Origin: an uncultured Oligoflexia bacterium
Lineage (GTDB): Bacteria > Bdellovibrionota > Bacteriovoracia > Bacteriovoracales > Bacteriovoracaceae
NCBI GenBank assembly: GCA_913058265.1
Contig: CAJXPQ010000006.1
Span: 1 to 64,000, forward strand
Length of the DNA: 64,000 nucleotides
Direction of reading: 5' to 3'
The notes below the pieces were generated by a model, which saw nothing but the letters and a program-made list of their open reading frames with translations, had not been told where the DNA came from and did no database searches. A program made the position numbers and the translations under genes. Below, piece after piece: positions 18,149-26,451 of the stretch (its first letter is position 1; each line of letters begins with the position of its first letter).

Positions 18149-20563
18149 ATGTCAGATCAAAAGAATTGTTCTCACTGTGCAGAACAAATTATTATTCCAT
18201 TTAGTTCGGATCAATTTCCTAGTCAAGTTTTTTGCTGTCATGGCTGTCAAACTGTTTATGAGATTCTGCAAGAAAACTCATTAGGTGATTATTACCAAAT
18301 AAGGCAAGAATCTGGTGGCAATGAACCCTTACAAAGTATCAAAGGTTCATATCAAAAGTATAAGTACTTAGATGATAATCAATTTATAGAAAAACATGTT
18401 CTAGAAACTAATCAAACTATGAAGATGAGTTTTTACCTAGAAGGCGTTCATTGCCTTGCATGTCTATGGTTACTAGAGAAACTTCCACAAATAAATTCTA
18501 ATATTATTTATTCAGAACTGAATATGTCGAAGTCTACCATTGAAATCACGATTAACAAGAATGAGCATTTTTCAAATATTGCAAAGCTTATTGAGAGTTT
18601 AGGCTACCCTCCTCATGCCATCATGGATGGTAATGATATATCAAGATTAAGAAAAAAAGAAGACCATAAAGACCTTATAAGAATTGTAATTTCATTCTTT
18701 TGTGCCGGTAATATTATGCTTATGGCGTTTTCTATTTATGCTGGAGCATCTGGGGCAATAAAGGAATATTTTGATTATTTTAGTATGATGCTATTTGCAC
18801 CAATTATTTTTTATACCGCCATTCCTTTTTATAGAAATACTATTGGTGCTATCAAAACAAAAACTATTTCCATTGACTTACCCATTGTTTTTGCTTTAAT
18901 TGCTGGAACAATTTTTAGTGTACACAGTGTTTTAACATCTAACCCTCATGTCTACTTTGATTCATTAGCAATATTAATTTTATTATTGCTATTAACGAGG
19001 TTTCTATTAAAGAAGTCACAGCATAAAGGCTTAGCAGCTGCTGAAATATCTAACTTTTTTTCAAATATTATTGCAACAAAAATCACAGACTCTGAAGAGG
19101 AAGAAGTTCATGCTAAATTTTTAAAAATTGATGATACTTTCATTGTTAAAGTAGGGGAAACGATTCCTTGCGATGGTATTATAATAGATGGCCATTCCTC
19201 TCTTGATACATCTCTTATGACTGGTGAAATAAATCCAACACCTGTCCAAGAGAATAACGAAGTTTACTCTGGAACAGTTAATTTATCACACCAACTGAAA
19301 GTAAAAGTTATCCGTACGGCTGAGAATTCTAAGTTAGGTTCAATCTTACAGTCTGTAGAAAAGGGATGGAGTGCAAAATCGGACATTACAAGCCTTGCAG
19401 ATAAAATTGCTAAATACTTCATAGCTATTGTATTCGTAATTACAGGAAGTACTTTTTATTATTTCTATTCAATAGGGTCTTTAGAAGAGGCGATTGTACG
19501 TTCACTGGCTATTATTATTATTACTTGTCCGTGTGCTTTAGGTCTTGCAACACCTCTTTGCTTAAGCCTAAGCCTATCGAAATTAGCCCGAATTGGGATT
19601 ATTGCAAAAGATGCAAGTATATTCGAAAGAGTATCAAGGGCCAGAAATATTTTTTTTGATAAAACAGGAACCCTCACTTTTGGAAAATTTAAAGTTCAAG
19701 ACTGGAGAGATCTTTCTGACAACTCCTATGAAGATGTAATATTTAAACTCGAATCACATTCAAAACATCCGATTGCGCAATCTATACAGATTTATTTAAC
19801 AGATAAATGGAAAAGCTCATCATTTGCATATGAGGACCCTAATCTTACAGATATTGTAGAGACTCCTGGGGTTGGAGTGCAAGGGCATCGGAATGGAGAT
19901 CTGTTTTCATTAAGAGCATCTAGCAATAATGAAAATGAACACACTATTATTTCATTATTTAAAAATAATATTGAAGTAGTACAAATAGAGCTTGCTGATT
20001 CAATAAGGCCGGGAGCTCTTAAGATTATCCAAGAGATTAAAGAGAGACAAATAGATCCATACATTGTTTCAGGCGATTCAAAGGGGGCGGTATTAAAGGT
20101 AGGAAGTGAGCTAACTTTTCCACGTAAGAATACTTTTTTTGCCCATGATCCTGAAGCGAAAAAAAGACTCGTTATGGCGCTAGATGGCAGTATACTAATA
20201 GGTGACGGTGCTAATGATGCCATTGCTTTAACTCATGCAAGTGTAGGAATTGCGGTTCATGGAAGTGTTGATATTTCTCTTCGTGCAGCAGATGTATTTT
20301 TATCGAACAGCGATCTGACCAATATTACAAGACTGCTAACAGTTTCAGAGGAAACTCTAAATATTATCTATCGAAACCTCAATTTCTCAATTCTATACAA
20401 TATTGCTGGTATTTACTTGGCAATAAACGGCTTAATTACTCCCTTATACGCAGCTATAATAATGCCACTAAGTTCTATAACAGTAGTTATCTCAAGTATT
20501 CTGGGTAATAAAAAGCTTAACGATGCCTTAAAAGCTGATTTAAATCATAACATTAAAGCTTAA
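18149..20563 (+). CDS. ccoI: CcoI/FixI-type copper-transporting P-type ATPase
   Basis: This 804-residue P1B-type ATPase would export copper across the inner membrane for cbb3 oxidase assembly. The N-terminal metal-binding region has CSHC (C7, C10) and the FCCHGC cluster (C29, C30, C33) typical of FixI/CcoI, then an HMA-like domain with HCLAC (C102, C105). Membrane helices follow, with the CPC ion motif (ITCPCALGLATP), the phosphorylation site DKTGT and the GDGANDAIAL hinge. Length fits the family. The cbb3 subunits (ccoNOP) are not in the window; a CcoS-like ORF lies 46 bp downstream. Confidence 0.88.
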   Translation: MSDQKNCSHCAEQIIIPFSSDQFPSQVFCCHGCQTVYEILQENSLGDYYQIRQESGGNEPLQSIKGSYQKYKYLDDNQFIEKHVLETNQTMKMSFYLEGVHCLACLWLLEKLPQINSNIIYSELNMSKSTIEITINKNEHFSNIAKLIESLGYPPHAIMDGNDISRLRKKEDHKDLIRIVISFFCAGNIMLMAFSIYAGASGAIKEYFDYFSMMLFAPIIFYTAIPFYRNTIGAIKTKTISIDLPIVFALIAGTIFSVHSVLTSNPHVYFDSLAILILLLLLTRFLLKKSQHKGLAAAEISNFFSNIIATKITDSEEEEVHAKFLKIDDTFIVKVGETIPCDGIIIDGHSSLDTSLMTGEINPTPVQENNEVYSGTVNLSHQLKVKVIRTAENSKLGSILQSVEKGWSAKSDITSLADKIAKYFIAIVFVITGSTFYYFYSIGSLEEAIVRSLAIIIITCPCALGLATPLCLSLSLSKLARIGIIAKDASIFERVSRARNIFFDKTGTLTFGKFKVQDWRDLSDNSYEDVIFKLESHSKHPIAQSIQIYLTDKWKSSSFAYEDPNLTDIVETPGVGVQGHRNGDLFSLRASSNNENEHTIISLFKNNIEVVQIELADSIRPGALKIIQEIKERQIDPYIVSGDSKGAVLKVGSELTFPRKNTFFAHDPEAKKRLVMALDGSILIGDGANDAIALTHASVGIAVHGSVDISLRAADVFLSNSDLTNITRLLTVSEETLNIIYRNLNFSILYNIAGIYLAINGLITPLYAAIIMPLSSITVVISSILGNKKLNDALKADLNHNIKA

Positions 20564-20609
20564 TTTCCATTAAATTATTCATATATCTTAAAAATGGCTA
20601 AGTGAACTT

Positions 20610-20726
20610 ATGAATATCATATTTTTAATAATTCCACTCGCACTTATCCTAGCAACATTCTTTGTAATTGCTTTTATTATTGCTTTATCAGTACTACACA
20701 TATGGATCATGCCACTAATAGCTTAG
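20610..20726 (+). CDS. Candidate CcoS-like micro-protein (38 aa)
   Basis: A short ORF begins MNIIFLIIPLALILA and is nearly all one membrane helix. The start resembles CcoS (MNILFLLIPLSL...), a small cbb3-oxidase assembly protein usually encoded next to ccoI, and it has the expected place and strand. The usual C-terminal SGQFDDL motif is absent, so it is a divergent or shortened form, or a chance hydrophobic ORF. The SD is weak. Its stop overlaps the stop of the convergent small secreted peptide gene. Confidence 0.45.
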   Translation: MNIIFLIIPLALILATFFVIAFIIALSVLHIWIMPLIA

Positions 20727-20896
20727 TTTACTGGAGTCGCAGTTGCTTCTCTTACCTCACCGCTTTCAACATTCGACTGTACTGTACCTTCAAACTCAGC
20801 TTGGCACATAATTGAGCTTCCATCTGTTGTATCAACTTGCCCTGCAAAGCTGATCATTGATGTCATTAACATAGATGCAAATAATAGTGTTTTCAT
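20723..20896 (-). CDS. Small secreted peptide, paralogue A (57 aa)
   Basis: The 57 codons give a signal peptide (MKTLLFASMLMTSMISFAG, cleaved near residue 19) and a ~38-residue acidic mature peptide. The core QVDTTDGSSIMCQAE contains one cysteine (C31) and is nearly identical to QVDTTDGNSIMCQTE in the next gene, which encodes exactly the same length. GAGGAG lies ten bases before the ATG. Sequence conservation, SD, signal peptide and equal length together argue for a real gene. Function unknown. Confidence 0.8.
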   Translation of the reverse strand: MKTLLFASMLMTSMISFAGQVDTTDGSSIMCQAEFEGTVQSNVESGEVREATATPVN

Positions 20897-21021
20897 TTTT
20901 TTCTCCTCTTATTGGTTACAGCTTATATGAAGCAAGCTGAATGCCAATAATTAGAGCTGTAAGTGATTGAAATTAAGTTTAATTGGTGACTGAAGTATTG
21001 TCAGTGACTAAAATAAATACA

Positions 21022-21042
21022 GGGCCACTCGATAGAGGGCCC
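21022..21042 (-). terminator. Candidate terminator hairpin after paralogue B
   Basis: On the minus strand GGGCC-CTC-TATC-GAG-T-GGCCC folds into a stem with one bulge, 34 bases after the stop of the small peptide gene. The following sequence (TGTATTTATTTT) is only moderately T-rich. Confidence 0.5.
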
Positions 21043-21075
21043 ATATATTTAAAACAATTTAAAGTGAACTTTTTC

Positions 21076-21249
21076 TTAGCCTTCGTCAGTTGCTGTAGCT
21101 GAACTTTCGGTACTGCCTTCAGCATCTCTAGTTACAACTTTAGCGCTCTCAGTTTGGCACATAATTGAATTTCCATCTGTTGTATCTACTTGCGCTGAAA
21201 ATGCTGCAAATGAAGATACACTAAGCATTAATACAAATAATAATTTCAT
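21076..21249 (-). CDS. Small secreted peptide, paralogue B (57 aa)
   Basis: The 57-residue product has a signal peptide (MKLLFVLMLSVSSFAAFSA, cleavage near residue 19) followed by QVDTTDGNSIMCQTE, with Cys31 at the same position as in paralogue A. The Ser/Thr/Ala/Glu-rich tail differs freely. AGGAGAG precedes the ATG. It is separated from both neighbours by untranslated DNA and a hairpin, so it is probably its own transcript. Function unknown; it could be a secreted factor or a minor envelope peptide. Confidence 0.8.
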   Translation of the reverse strand: MKLLFVLMLSVSSFAAFSAQVDTTDGNSIMCQTESAKVVTRDAEGSTESSATATDEG

Positions 21250-21377
21250 AAACTCTCTCCTGGTAGTTAATCTCTACATATAGTGATGCATGCGTCGTGC
21301 CAAGAACTACAATAGCTAAATAGCTAATATCTCTTAAAAGATGTGTCTAATTTATGTAATATAGTCAAATTTTGGAC

Positions 21378-21406
21378 AAAAAAAAGCCCTCTAATTAAAA
21401 GAGGGC
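21378..21406 (-). terminator. Rho-independent terminator after the RHS / small peptide operon
   Basis: Minus-strand GCCCTCT (21406-21400), a 7-base loop and AGAGGGC (21392-21386) form a perfect 7-bp stem followed by eight T residues. Confidence 0.93.
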
Positions 21407-21432
21407 CTAGATATAGTCGTTTTATAATAGAA

Positions 21433-21642
21433 TTAATTACTATTACCTCCGGAATCTACTTCGATGGCATTTGCGCTGGTAGTATCTGCAGGTTCAACAT
21501 CTGCTGTGTCCTTACCATCAGTACTTGGATTTCGGTCCGTATCACAGTGAGAAGCTACAGCTGCAGCGCCCTCGCCTGTTGAAGCTTCTGCAAAAGCATA
21601 AGAAAAAGTAAGCATTAAAATTGTAATTAATAGAGTTTTCAT
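21433..21642 (-). CDS. Small secreted acidic peptide C (69 aa)
   Basis: The 69 residues start with a signal peptide (MKTLLITILMLTFSYAFA). The mature part is very polar, rich in Asp, Thr, Ser and Ala, with a single cysteine (SHCD). Its N-terminus and composition recall the two 57-aa peptides just downstream, but the QVDTTDG core is missing, so homology is not shown. It begins 15 bp after the RHS-like gene, with AAGGAAGG as SD, and ends before a strong terminator, so it is the last gene of that transcript. Function unknown. Confidence 0.75.
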   Translation of the reverse strand: MKTLLITILMLTFSYAFAEASTGEGAAAVASHCDTDRNPSTDGKDTADVEPADTTSANAIEVDSGGNSN

Positions 21643-21657
21643 ATTATTCCTTCCTTA

Positions 21658-23313
21658 TTACATGTTTAAGTTAACACCAGCTGGTTTCACAATCGCTAAT
21701 AGATTTTGAAAAGCTTGGGTTACTTGTAAGGCCATCTTATGACCTTGCTTAGATTCAACTCTCTTGATTTCACCGTAGTTATCATAAGCGACTTGAATCT
21801 TTCCAACTTTTTGCATTTCGATTTCAATCGGTTTACCTAAAGCATTATACTTGAAAGCAAGAACTCTTTTCTTCTTAGACTTACTATCTTTATCAACCAT
21901 TTTTGTAATTTTACCTTTTGAATTATAAATCAGTGCAACGGCTTTACCTTTTGAGCTTAGGGCCTTAACTAGGTTTCCTTTTTTATTATAAGCAAACTCT
22001 GTAGAACCATTATTATTTATAACTTTTGATATCTTGTTATGAAGTTTGTCATAAGAAATTTTAACAAAGTCACCTCGAGTAGAGTTTTTCTTTGTCAGAA
22101 GACCTTTTGCATTATACTCAAAGTTAGTAACATGCTTACCTCTGGCAATTTTAAGTGGAAGTCCACAACACTCAGAGTAAATTGTTTCTGTCTTAATACC
22201 ATTGATTTTAGTTAAGATTCTATAAGTATATCTTGCACCATCAGGCTTAGTTTTAATTTCATACTCATATCTATTACTAACTTTCTTATTATTAAAACCT
22301 TTCTTTGAGACTAAAGTCCAATAGTGATCTTCCTTTTGCTTAGGATTTGCACCGTACTTATAACTTGTAAGATCTCCGTTTCGATCAGTAATACTAGAGA
22401 TAAAGAAAGTATTTGGCTCATATGCCATCTTCATAGCATCTTCTTTCTCACCTTTTTTTCGATTTGGATTATACACAACCTTAGTTAAGTTGTGATTTTT
22501 ATCATACTCAAAGCCATATTCATTTCCATCAACATCTTTAGAGTAAATTAAATCGTCACCATCATACTTAAACTCAGAAACTTTATCCTTTGCTGACCAC
22601 ATTTTTTTAACCTTACCGTTTGTGTACCAGTCAAAAAAGATTTGCTTTGCAAATGAGTCTTTGATTGAGTAAAGCTGCTTTGATTTATAAGTGAATTCAA
22701 CCTTATAGTTATTTTTATCTATGATTTTAGTTAATTTACCAGCATTATTAAAATATTCTTTTTTGCCGTCATTAGATTTTCTAAAGTAACCATCTTTTGT
22801 AACTTTAACTTCCTGAATCCCTCTCTGATTAGAAAAGAGTGTTGAACCAACAGCAATATCTGTTTTAACATTATATCTTCTAGCATATACATGTCTTAAC
22901 TCGGCATTCATCGCTAGCTTTGCTAAAAGGCTTTTTTCAGTTCTTTGAGTAATGTTTTGAGACTTTTTTCTCATAGCATCTACTATTTTTTTAGCTGCTT
23001 GTTTTGGATCAATAGAGTTTTTTGGACAAAAACGAGTTTTACCACCAGCACCGTGCTCATGAATAACAACACAGCCATCAGGTGACTTAATCAGCTTCGT
23101 CTCAAAGACAGTTCCCCATCCAAAACCAAACCAACCTTTTTCGCTTGATTTAGAGTTGTAAGTTCTTGTCATCTCGAGGCTTTTCCCAGTTCCAGGTACT
23201 AAGATATCCGTATAAGATATATAATAGTTACCATTTTTAAGATTTACTCCTGCAAAACTAACAGTAGTGATAGTGAGTAATAAACCAATTAAAAGACTTT
23301 TGCATAACTTCAT
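21658..23313 (-). CDS. Short secreted RHS/YD-repeat protein without a toxin domain
   Basis: A signal peptide (~residues 1-21) precedes a typical RHS N-terminal segment (NYYISYTDILVPGTGKSLEM, then a RTYNS and GFGWG stretch). Degenerate YD repeats follow (KVEFTYKSK; SEFKYDGDDL; YGFEYDKNHNLTKV; TNFEYNAKGLLTKK). These fold as beta-strand wraps in known RHS shells. At 551 residues it is far shorter than toxin-delivering RHS proteins, and it lacks the conserved core-ending motif and variable C-terminal toxin. It is probably a secreted or surface structural protein. It lies 65 bp after tadB on the same strand, so it may be exported or displayed with the Tad system. Confidence 0.75.
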   Translation of the reverse strand: MKLCKSLLIGLLLTITTVSFAGVNLKNGNYYISYTDILVPGTGKSLEMTRTYNSKSSEKGWFGFGWGTVFETKLIKSPDGCVVIHEHGAGGKTRFCPKNSIDPKQAAKKIVDAMRKKSQNITQRTEKSLLAKLAMNAELRHVYARRYNVKTDIAVGSTLFSNQRGIQEVKVTKDGYFRKSNDGKKEYFNNAGKLTKIIDKNNYKVEFTYKSKQLYSIKDSFAKQIFFDWYTNGKVKKMWSAKDKVSEFKYDGDDLIYSKDVDGNEYGFEYDKNHNLTKVVYNPNRKKGEKEDAMKMAYEPNTFFISSITDRNGDLTSYKYGANPKQKEDHYWTLVSKKGFNNKKVSNRYEYEIKTKPDGARYTYRILTKINGIKTETIYSECCGLPLKIARGKHVTNFEYNAKGLLTKKNSTRGDFVKISYDKLHNKISKVINNNGSTEFAYNKKGNLVKALSSKGKAVALIYNSKGKITKMVDKDSKSKKKRVLAFKYNALGKPIEIEMQKVGKIQVAYDNYGEIKRVESKQGHKMALQVTQAFQNLLAIVKPAGVNLNM

Positions 23314-23378
23314 TTTATTTCCCTTTATGGTGAGAATTTATCATTCTAGATTATTTATCGGTCAGGTTTTACAAAACC

Positions 23379-24344
23379 TTAAACCTTTATTTGAATTACT
23401 TTCCACATGAAAAATCCACCAGTTAGGTTCAATATTATCGCAATAATGGTGACAATAATCCCGATTGGTGTACCTAGAAGAGTATTAAAGAACTCTGGGT
23501 CCGAAGATCCAAAGTATAGCGCCATCAAGAAAGGCATACAGAAGATCAGTCCTCCCTGCAGTTTTCCCTGAGCAATAAAAGTATCTATCTTTTGTTGGAG
23601 TCTTACTCTTTCTCGAACGACATTAGCGATTGTATCAAATACTTCCGCTAGGTTACCACCTGTTTCACGTAATATATTAACTGAAGATACAAACATATCA
23701 TTATCTAATGTAGGAACTCTACGAGCAAGATCATTAAAAGCTTCGTCGAGAGGAACACCAATTTTAGTTTGCTGTAATATAAGATTAAATTCCTGACTAA
23801 CTGGCGCAGGTAACTCTTCAACAACCATACCGATCGACTGAGGAACAGATAGCCCTGCTCTTAATCCATTTGAGAGTAATCCAAGAGCATCAACCATCTG
23901 GGTCTCATAAACTTTTATTCTTTTACTAACAAGATAATTCATAATGGGGCGGGGTATTTTCCATCCAATAACGGAAAGCATAATGCCTAAGATTGCGCCT
24001 AATGTATATTTACCAAATATAAAACATATAGATGTTACGACAGTGCTAATACCCAATGAAAGAAAAAGAAGAATATATGTGACTCGTTCTGGCTTTATTT
24101 CATAAAATAGCAACTGACATCTTTGTAAAATAAAGTCTCTTGTTCCATAGGTTTGATCTTCAATCCATGCAAACAACTTAACTGAATTCATATAGGAAAA
24201 TGCAAAAAACATGACCCCAATTACAATAAGGACACCCTTTGTCCCCATCACCTTATAGACAAAATTTACGTTTCTCGAATCAGCAGCTTGGGCAAGGGCC
24301 ACAAGTGGAAAAAATGCAATAAGGATAGCAAGTAATCTACTCAT
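23379..24344 (-). CDS. tadB: Tad pilus inner-membrane platform protein, TadB type
   Basis: The 321-residue protein has three or more membrane segments around a type II secretion F domain (~155-285). That domain contains LGLLSNGLRAGLSVPQSIGM, a Pro/Glu turn and LRETGGNLAEVFDTIANVVR, the hallmark of TadB/GspF platform proteins. It would couple the ATPase to pilin insertion. Tad systems normally encode a TadB and TadC pair; only this one is present here. Its start overlaps the CpaE-CpaF fusion gene by 8 bp. Confidence 0.88.
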   Translation of the reverse strand: MSRLLAILIAFFPLVALAQAADSRNVNFVYKVMGTKGVLIVIGVMFFAFSYMNSVKLFAWIEDQTYGTRDFILQRCQLLFYEIKPERVTYILLFLSLGISTVVTSICFIFGKYTLGAILGIMLSVIGWKIPRPIMNYLVSKRIKVYETQMVDALGLLSNGLRAGLSVPQSIGMVVEELPAPVSQEFNLILQQTKIGVPLDEAFNDLARRVPTLDNDMFVSSVNILRETGGNLAEVFDTIANVVRERVRLQQKIDTFIAQGKLQGGLIFCMPFLMALYFGSSDPEFFNTLLGTPIGIIVTIIAIILNLTGGFFMWKVIQIKV

Positions 24345-26451
24345 TCTTAAATAGACCCCTTGGAATTTTCTGTCCCTTTTTCTCTATAGACTCAACAAAC
24401 TTCGGAATAAAGCCTGTCGCCATATACTTACCTACAATTTTACCTTTTGCCCCAATACCTTCTTGCTTGAAAACAAAAATATCTTGTAAGGTGATTACAT
24501 CACCTTGAAGTCCGCCAACTTCAGTAATATTCATTATCTTTCTTGCTCCATCTTCAAGACGCGATTGCTGAACAACCATATGTACAGCTGAAGCAATCAT
24601 TTCTTTAATCGCCTTGGGAGAAATACCCGTCCCTGCATATTGCACCAGTGTTTCAAGACGAGACATGCAATCCCTAGGAGTATTTGAATGAACCGTAGTT
24701 AAAGAGCCATCATGACCAGTGTTCATCGCCTGAAGCATATCTAGTGTTTCTCCGCCTCTACACTCCCCAACAACAATTCTATCGGGCTTCATTCTCAATG
24801 TTTGTTTAACAAGACATCTAATATCGACAGCGCCATCACCTTCAAGTGAAGGTGGTTTTGTTTCCAACCTTACGACATGGTCTTGAGGAAAATTTAATTC
24901 TGCTGAATCTTCACAAGTTATTATTCTTTCATTGGAAGGTATGAAACCTCCAAGAACATTAATTAGAGTTGTTTTCCCTGAACCTGTTCCTCCAGATACG
25001 ATTATATTCTTATGGTTTTGAACCGAAATCCTTAGGAAGTCTGCCATATTTTGTGTCATTGATCCGAACTTTACTAAGTCTTTATAAGTTAAACGGTCTT
25101 CAGGAAATTTTCGTATTGTAATCGTGCCACCGTCGAGTGCACAAGGTGGAATAATAGCATGAACTCTAGAGCCATCTCTTAATCTAGCATCAACATAAGG
25201 AGTTTTTTTATCTATTCTTCTTCCAACTTGAGAAACAATTCTTTCAATAACATCTAGAACTTGTCTGTCACTTGTGAAGGTAATATCAGATTTTTTATTT
25301 TTACCACCCTGCTCATAATATATCTTATCAGGGCCGACGACCATAATCTCAGAAACTGACATATCAGCAAGTAAATCTTCCAATGGTCCGAGGCCAAGAG
25401 CTTCATCTAAAATTTCTTTTACGATGCGATTCATATCATCTCGACCAGACAGAATACTCTTTGTATCTTCCTTACCTAGTAGCTCAACAATGATTTTTTT
25501 AGTTTTTTCACGTAATACAATCTGAGCTTGTTCATCATCTGAGTTTTGTTTTTTTAAATCCATTTCTTCTATTAAAGAACGATGAATTCTTGACTTCAAA
25601 TCAGTCCAAGGGTTACGTCCCCCCTTACTAGTAGAACTGCTTGAGGCTGTTTTAGCTGTACTAATTTTGGCCGCTGCTCCATCTGGCTTCTTTAGCCTCT
25701 CAAGACTCTTTAAAACATTTTTTTGCTTAAGAGATCTGACAAACTCTGTTACACCTTGAGAAAATGGTGAGTTTTTAGAGATAGTAATTAAAGGCGAAGA
25801 AGTACTTAACGCTCTAATACAACCCTGATCATCTTTTGGTATTACAGAGAATACAGGTCGACCTATTTGTCTGCCTATAGTATCTGGAGTCACAGGATGA
25901 CCTTTTTGATACTGATTTAAACATATTAAGATCATTTCTTTTGGAAATAACATCGTTATTAAATCTGAGTATAATCTTTTTGATTGGTTTACTGCCAATA
26001 AGTCAGGTGTAACAACGATAGAAATCATTGTTGAGTACTCCATTGCCTTGATTGCAAGATCATTCAATTCAGATCCTGCATCAATAATAGTTATTGGATA
26101 TAGATTAGTAACTGCTTTTAGGAATTTTCCTAAAGCATCTGCATTAATTTCTTCTGCAACTGCTGGCTCATTTGGCATACCAATATAATGAACGCCTTGT
26201 TTATGTTGAGCTATAAAGAGATTCATTGTTTTTGGGTCAATTGAACCATTAAAGTCGGCCAGATCTTTGATACTTTTCTTGGAGCGTAATCCAGTGATTA
26301 AATTTTGATCACCACATGCCCTCTTATCGAAATCTAGTAGAAGCGCTTTCTGACGGTTTTCTGCCGCAAATGCAAAAGCAAGATTAGCAGCAACTTGAGA
26401 TTTTCCAACCCCACCTTTACCACCAATTAATGTTATTATATGTCCGGCCAT
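24337..26451 (-). CDS. Fused CpaE/TadZ-like and CpaF/TadA secretion ATPase
   Basis: Two normally separate Tad proteins are joined in one 704-residue chain. Residues 1-~245 are a MinD/ParA-like ATPase (deviant Walker A GGKGGVGKS, 10-18) like the localisation factor CpaE/TadZ. A Ser/Ala/Lys-rich linker spans ~255-285. Residues ~285-704 are the pilus-assembly ATPase CpaF/TadA, with Walker A GGTGSGKTT at 487-495, ITCEDSAEL (Walker B region) and TTVHSNTPRDCMSRLE. The fusion would tie pilus placement to pilus assembly. It overlaps the secretin stop by one base and tadB by 8 bp. Confidence 0.93.
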   Translation of the reverse strand: MAGHIITLIGGKGGVGKSQVAANLAFAFAAENRQKALLLDFDKRACGDQNLITGLRSKKSIKDLADFNGSIDPKTMNLFIAQHKQGVHYIGMPNEPAVAEEINADALGKFLKAVTNLYPITIIDAGSELNDLAIKAMEYSTMISIVVTPDLLAVNQSKRLYSDLITMLFPKEMILICLNQYQKGHPVTPDTIGRQIGRPVFSVIPKDDQGCIRALSTSSPLITISKNSPFSQGVTEFVRSLKQKNVLKSLERLKKPDGAAAKISTAKTASSSSTSKGGRNPWTDLKSRIHRSLIEEMDLKKQNSDDEQAQIVLREKTKKIIVELLGKEDTKSILSGRDDMNRIVKEILDEALGLGPLEDLLADMSVSEIMVVGPDKIYYEQGGKNKKSDITFTSDRQVLDVIERIVSQVGRRIDKKTPYVDARLRDGSRVHAIIPPCALDGGTITIRKFPEDRLTYKDLVKFGSMTQNMADFLRISVQNHKNIIVSGGTGSGKTTLINVLGGFIPSNERIITCEDSAELNFPQDHVVRLETKPPSLEGDGAVDIRCLVKQTLRMKPDRIVVGECRGGETLDMLQAMNTGHDGSLTTVHSNTPRDCMSRLETLVQYAGTGISPKAIKEMIASAVHMVVQQSRLEDGARKIMNITEVGGLQGDVITLQDIFVFKQEGIGAKGKIVGKYMATGFIPKFVESIEKKGQKIPRGLFKNE

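Noticed and set aside
21658-23313. Polymorphic RHS toxin with an immunity gene
   Set aside because: There is no toxin C-terminus. The following small gene is a secreted peptide with a signal sequence, unlike a cytosolic immunity protein.
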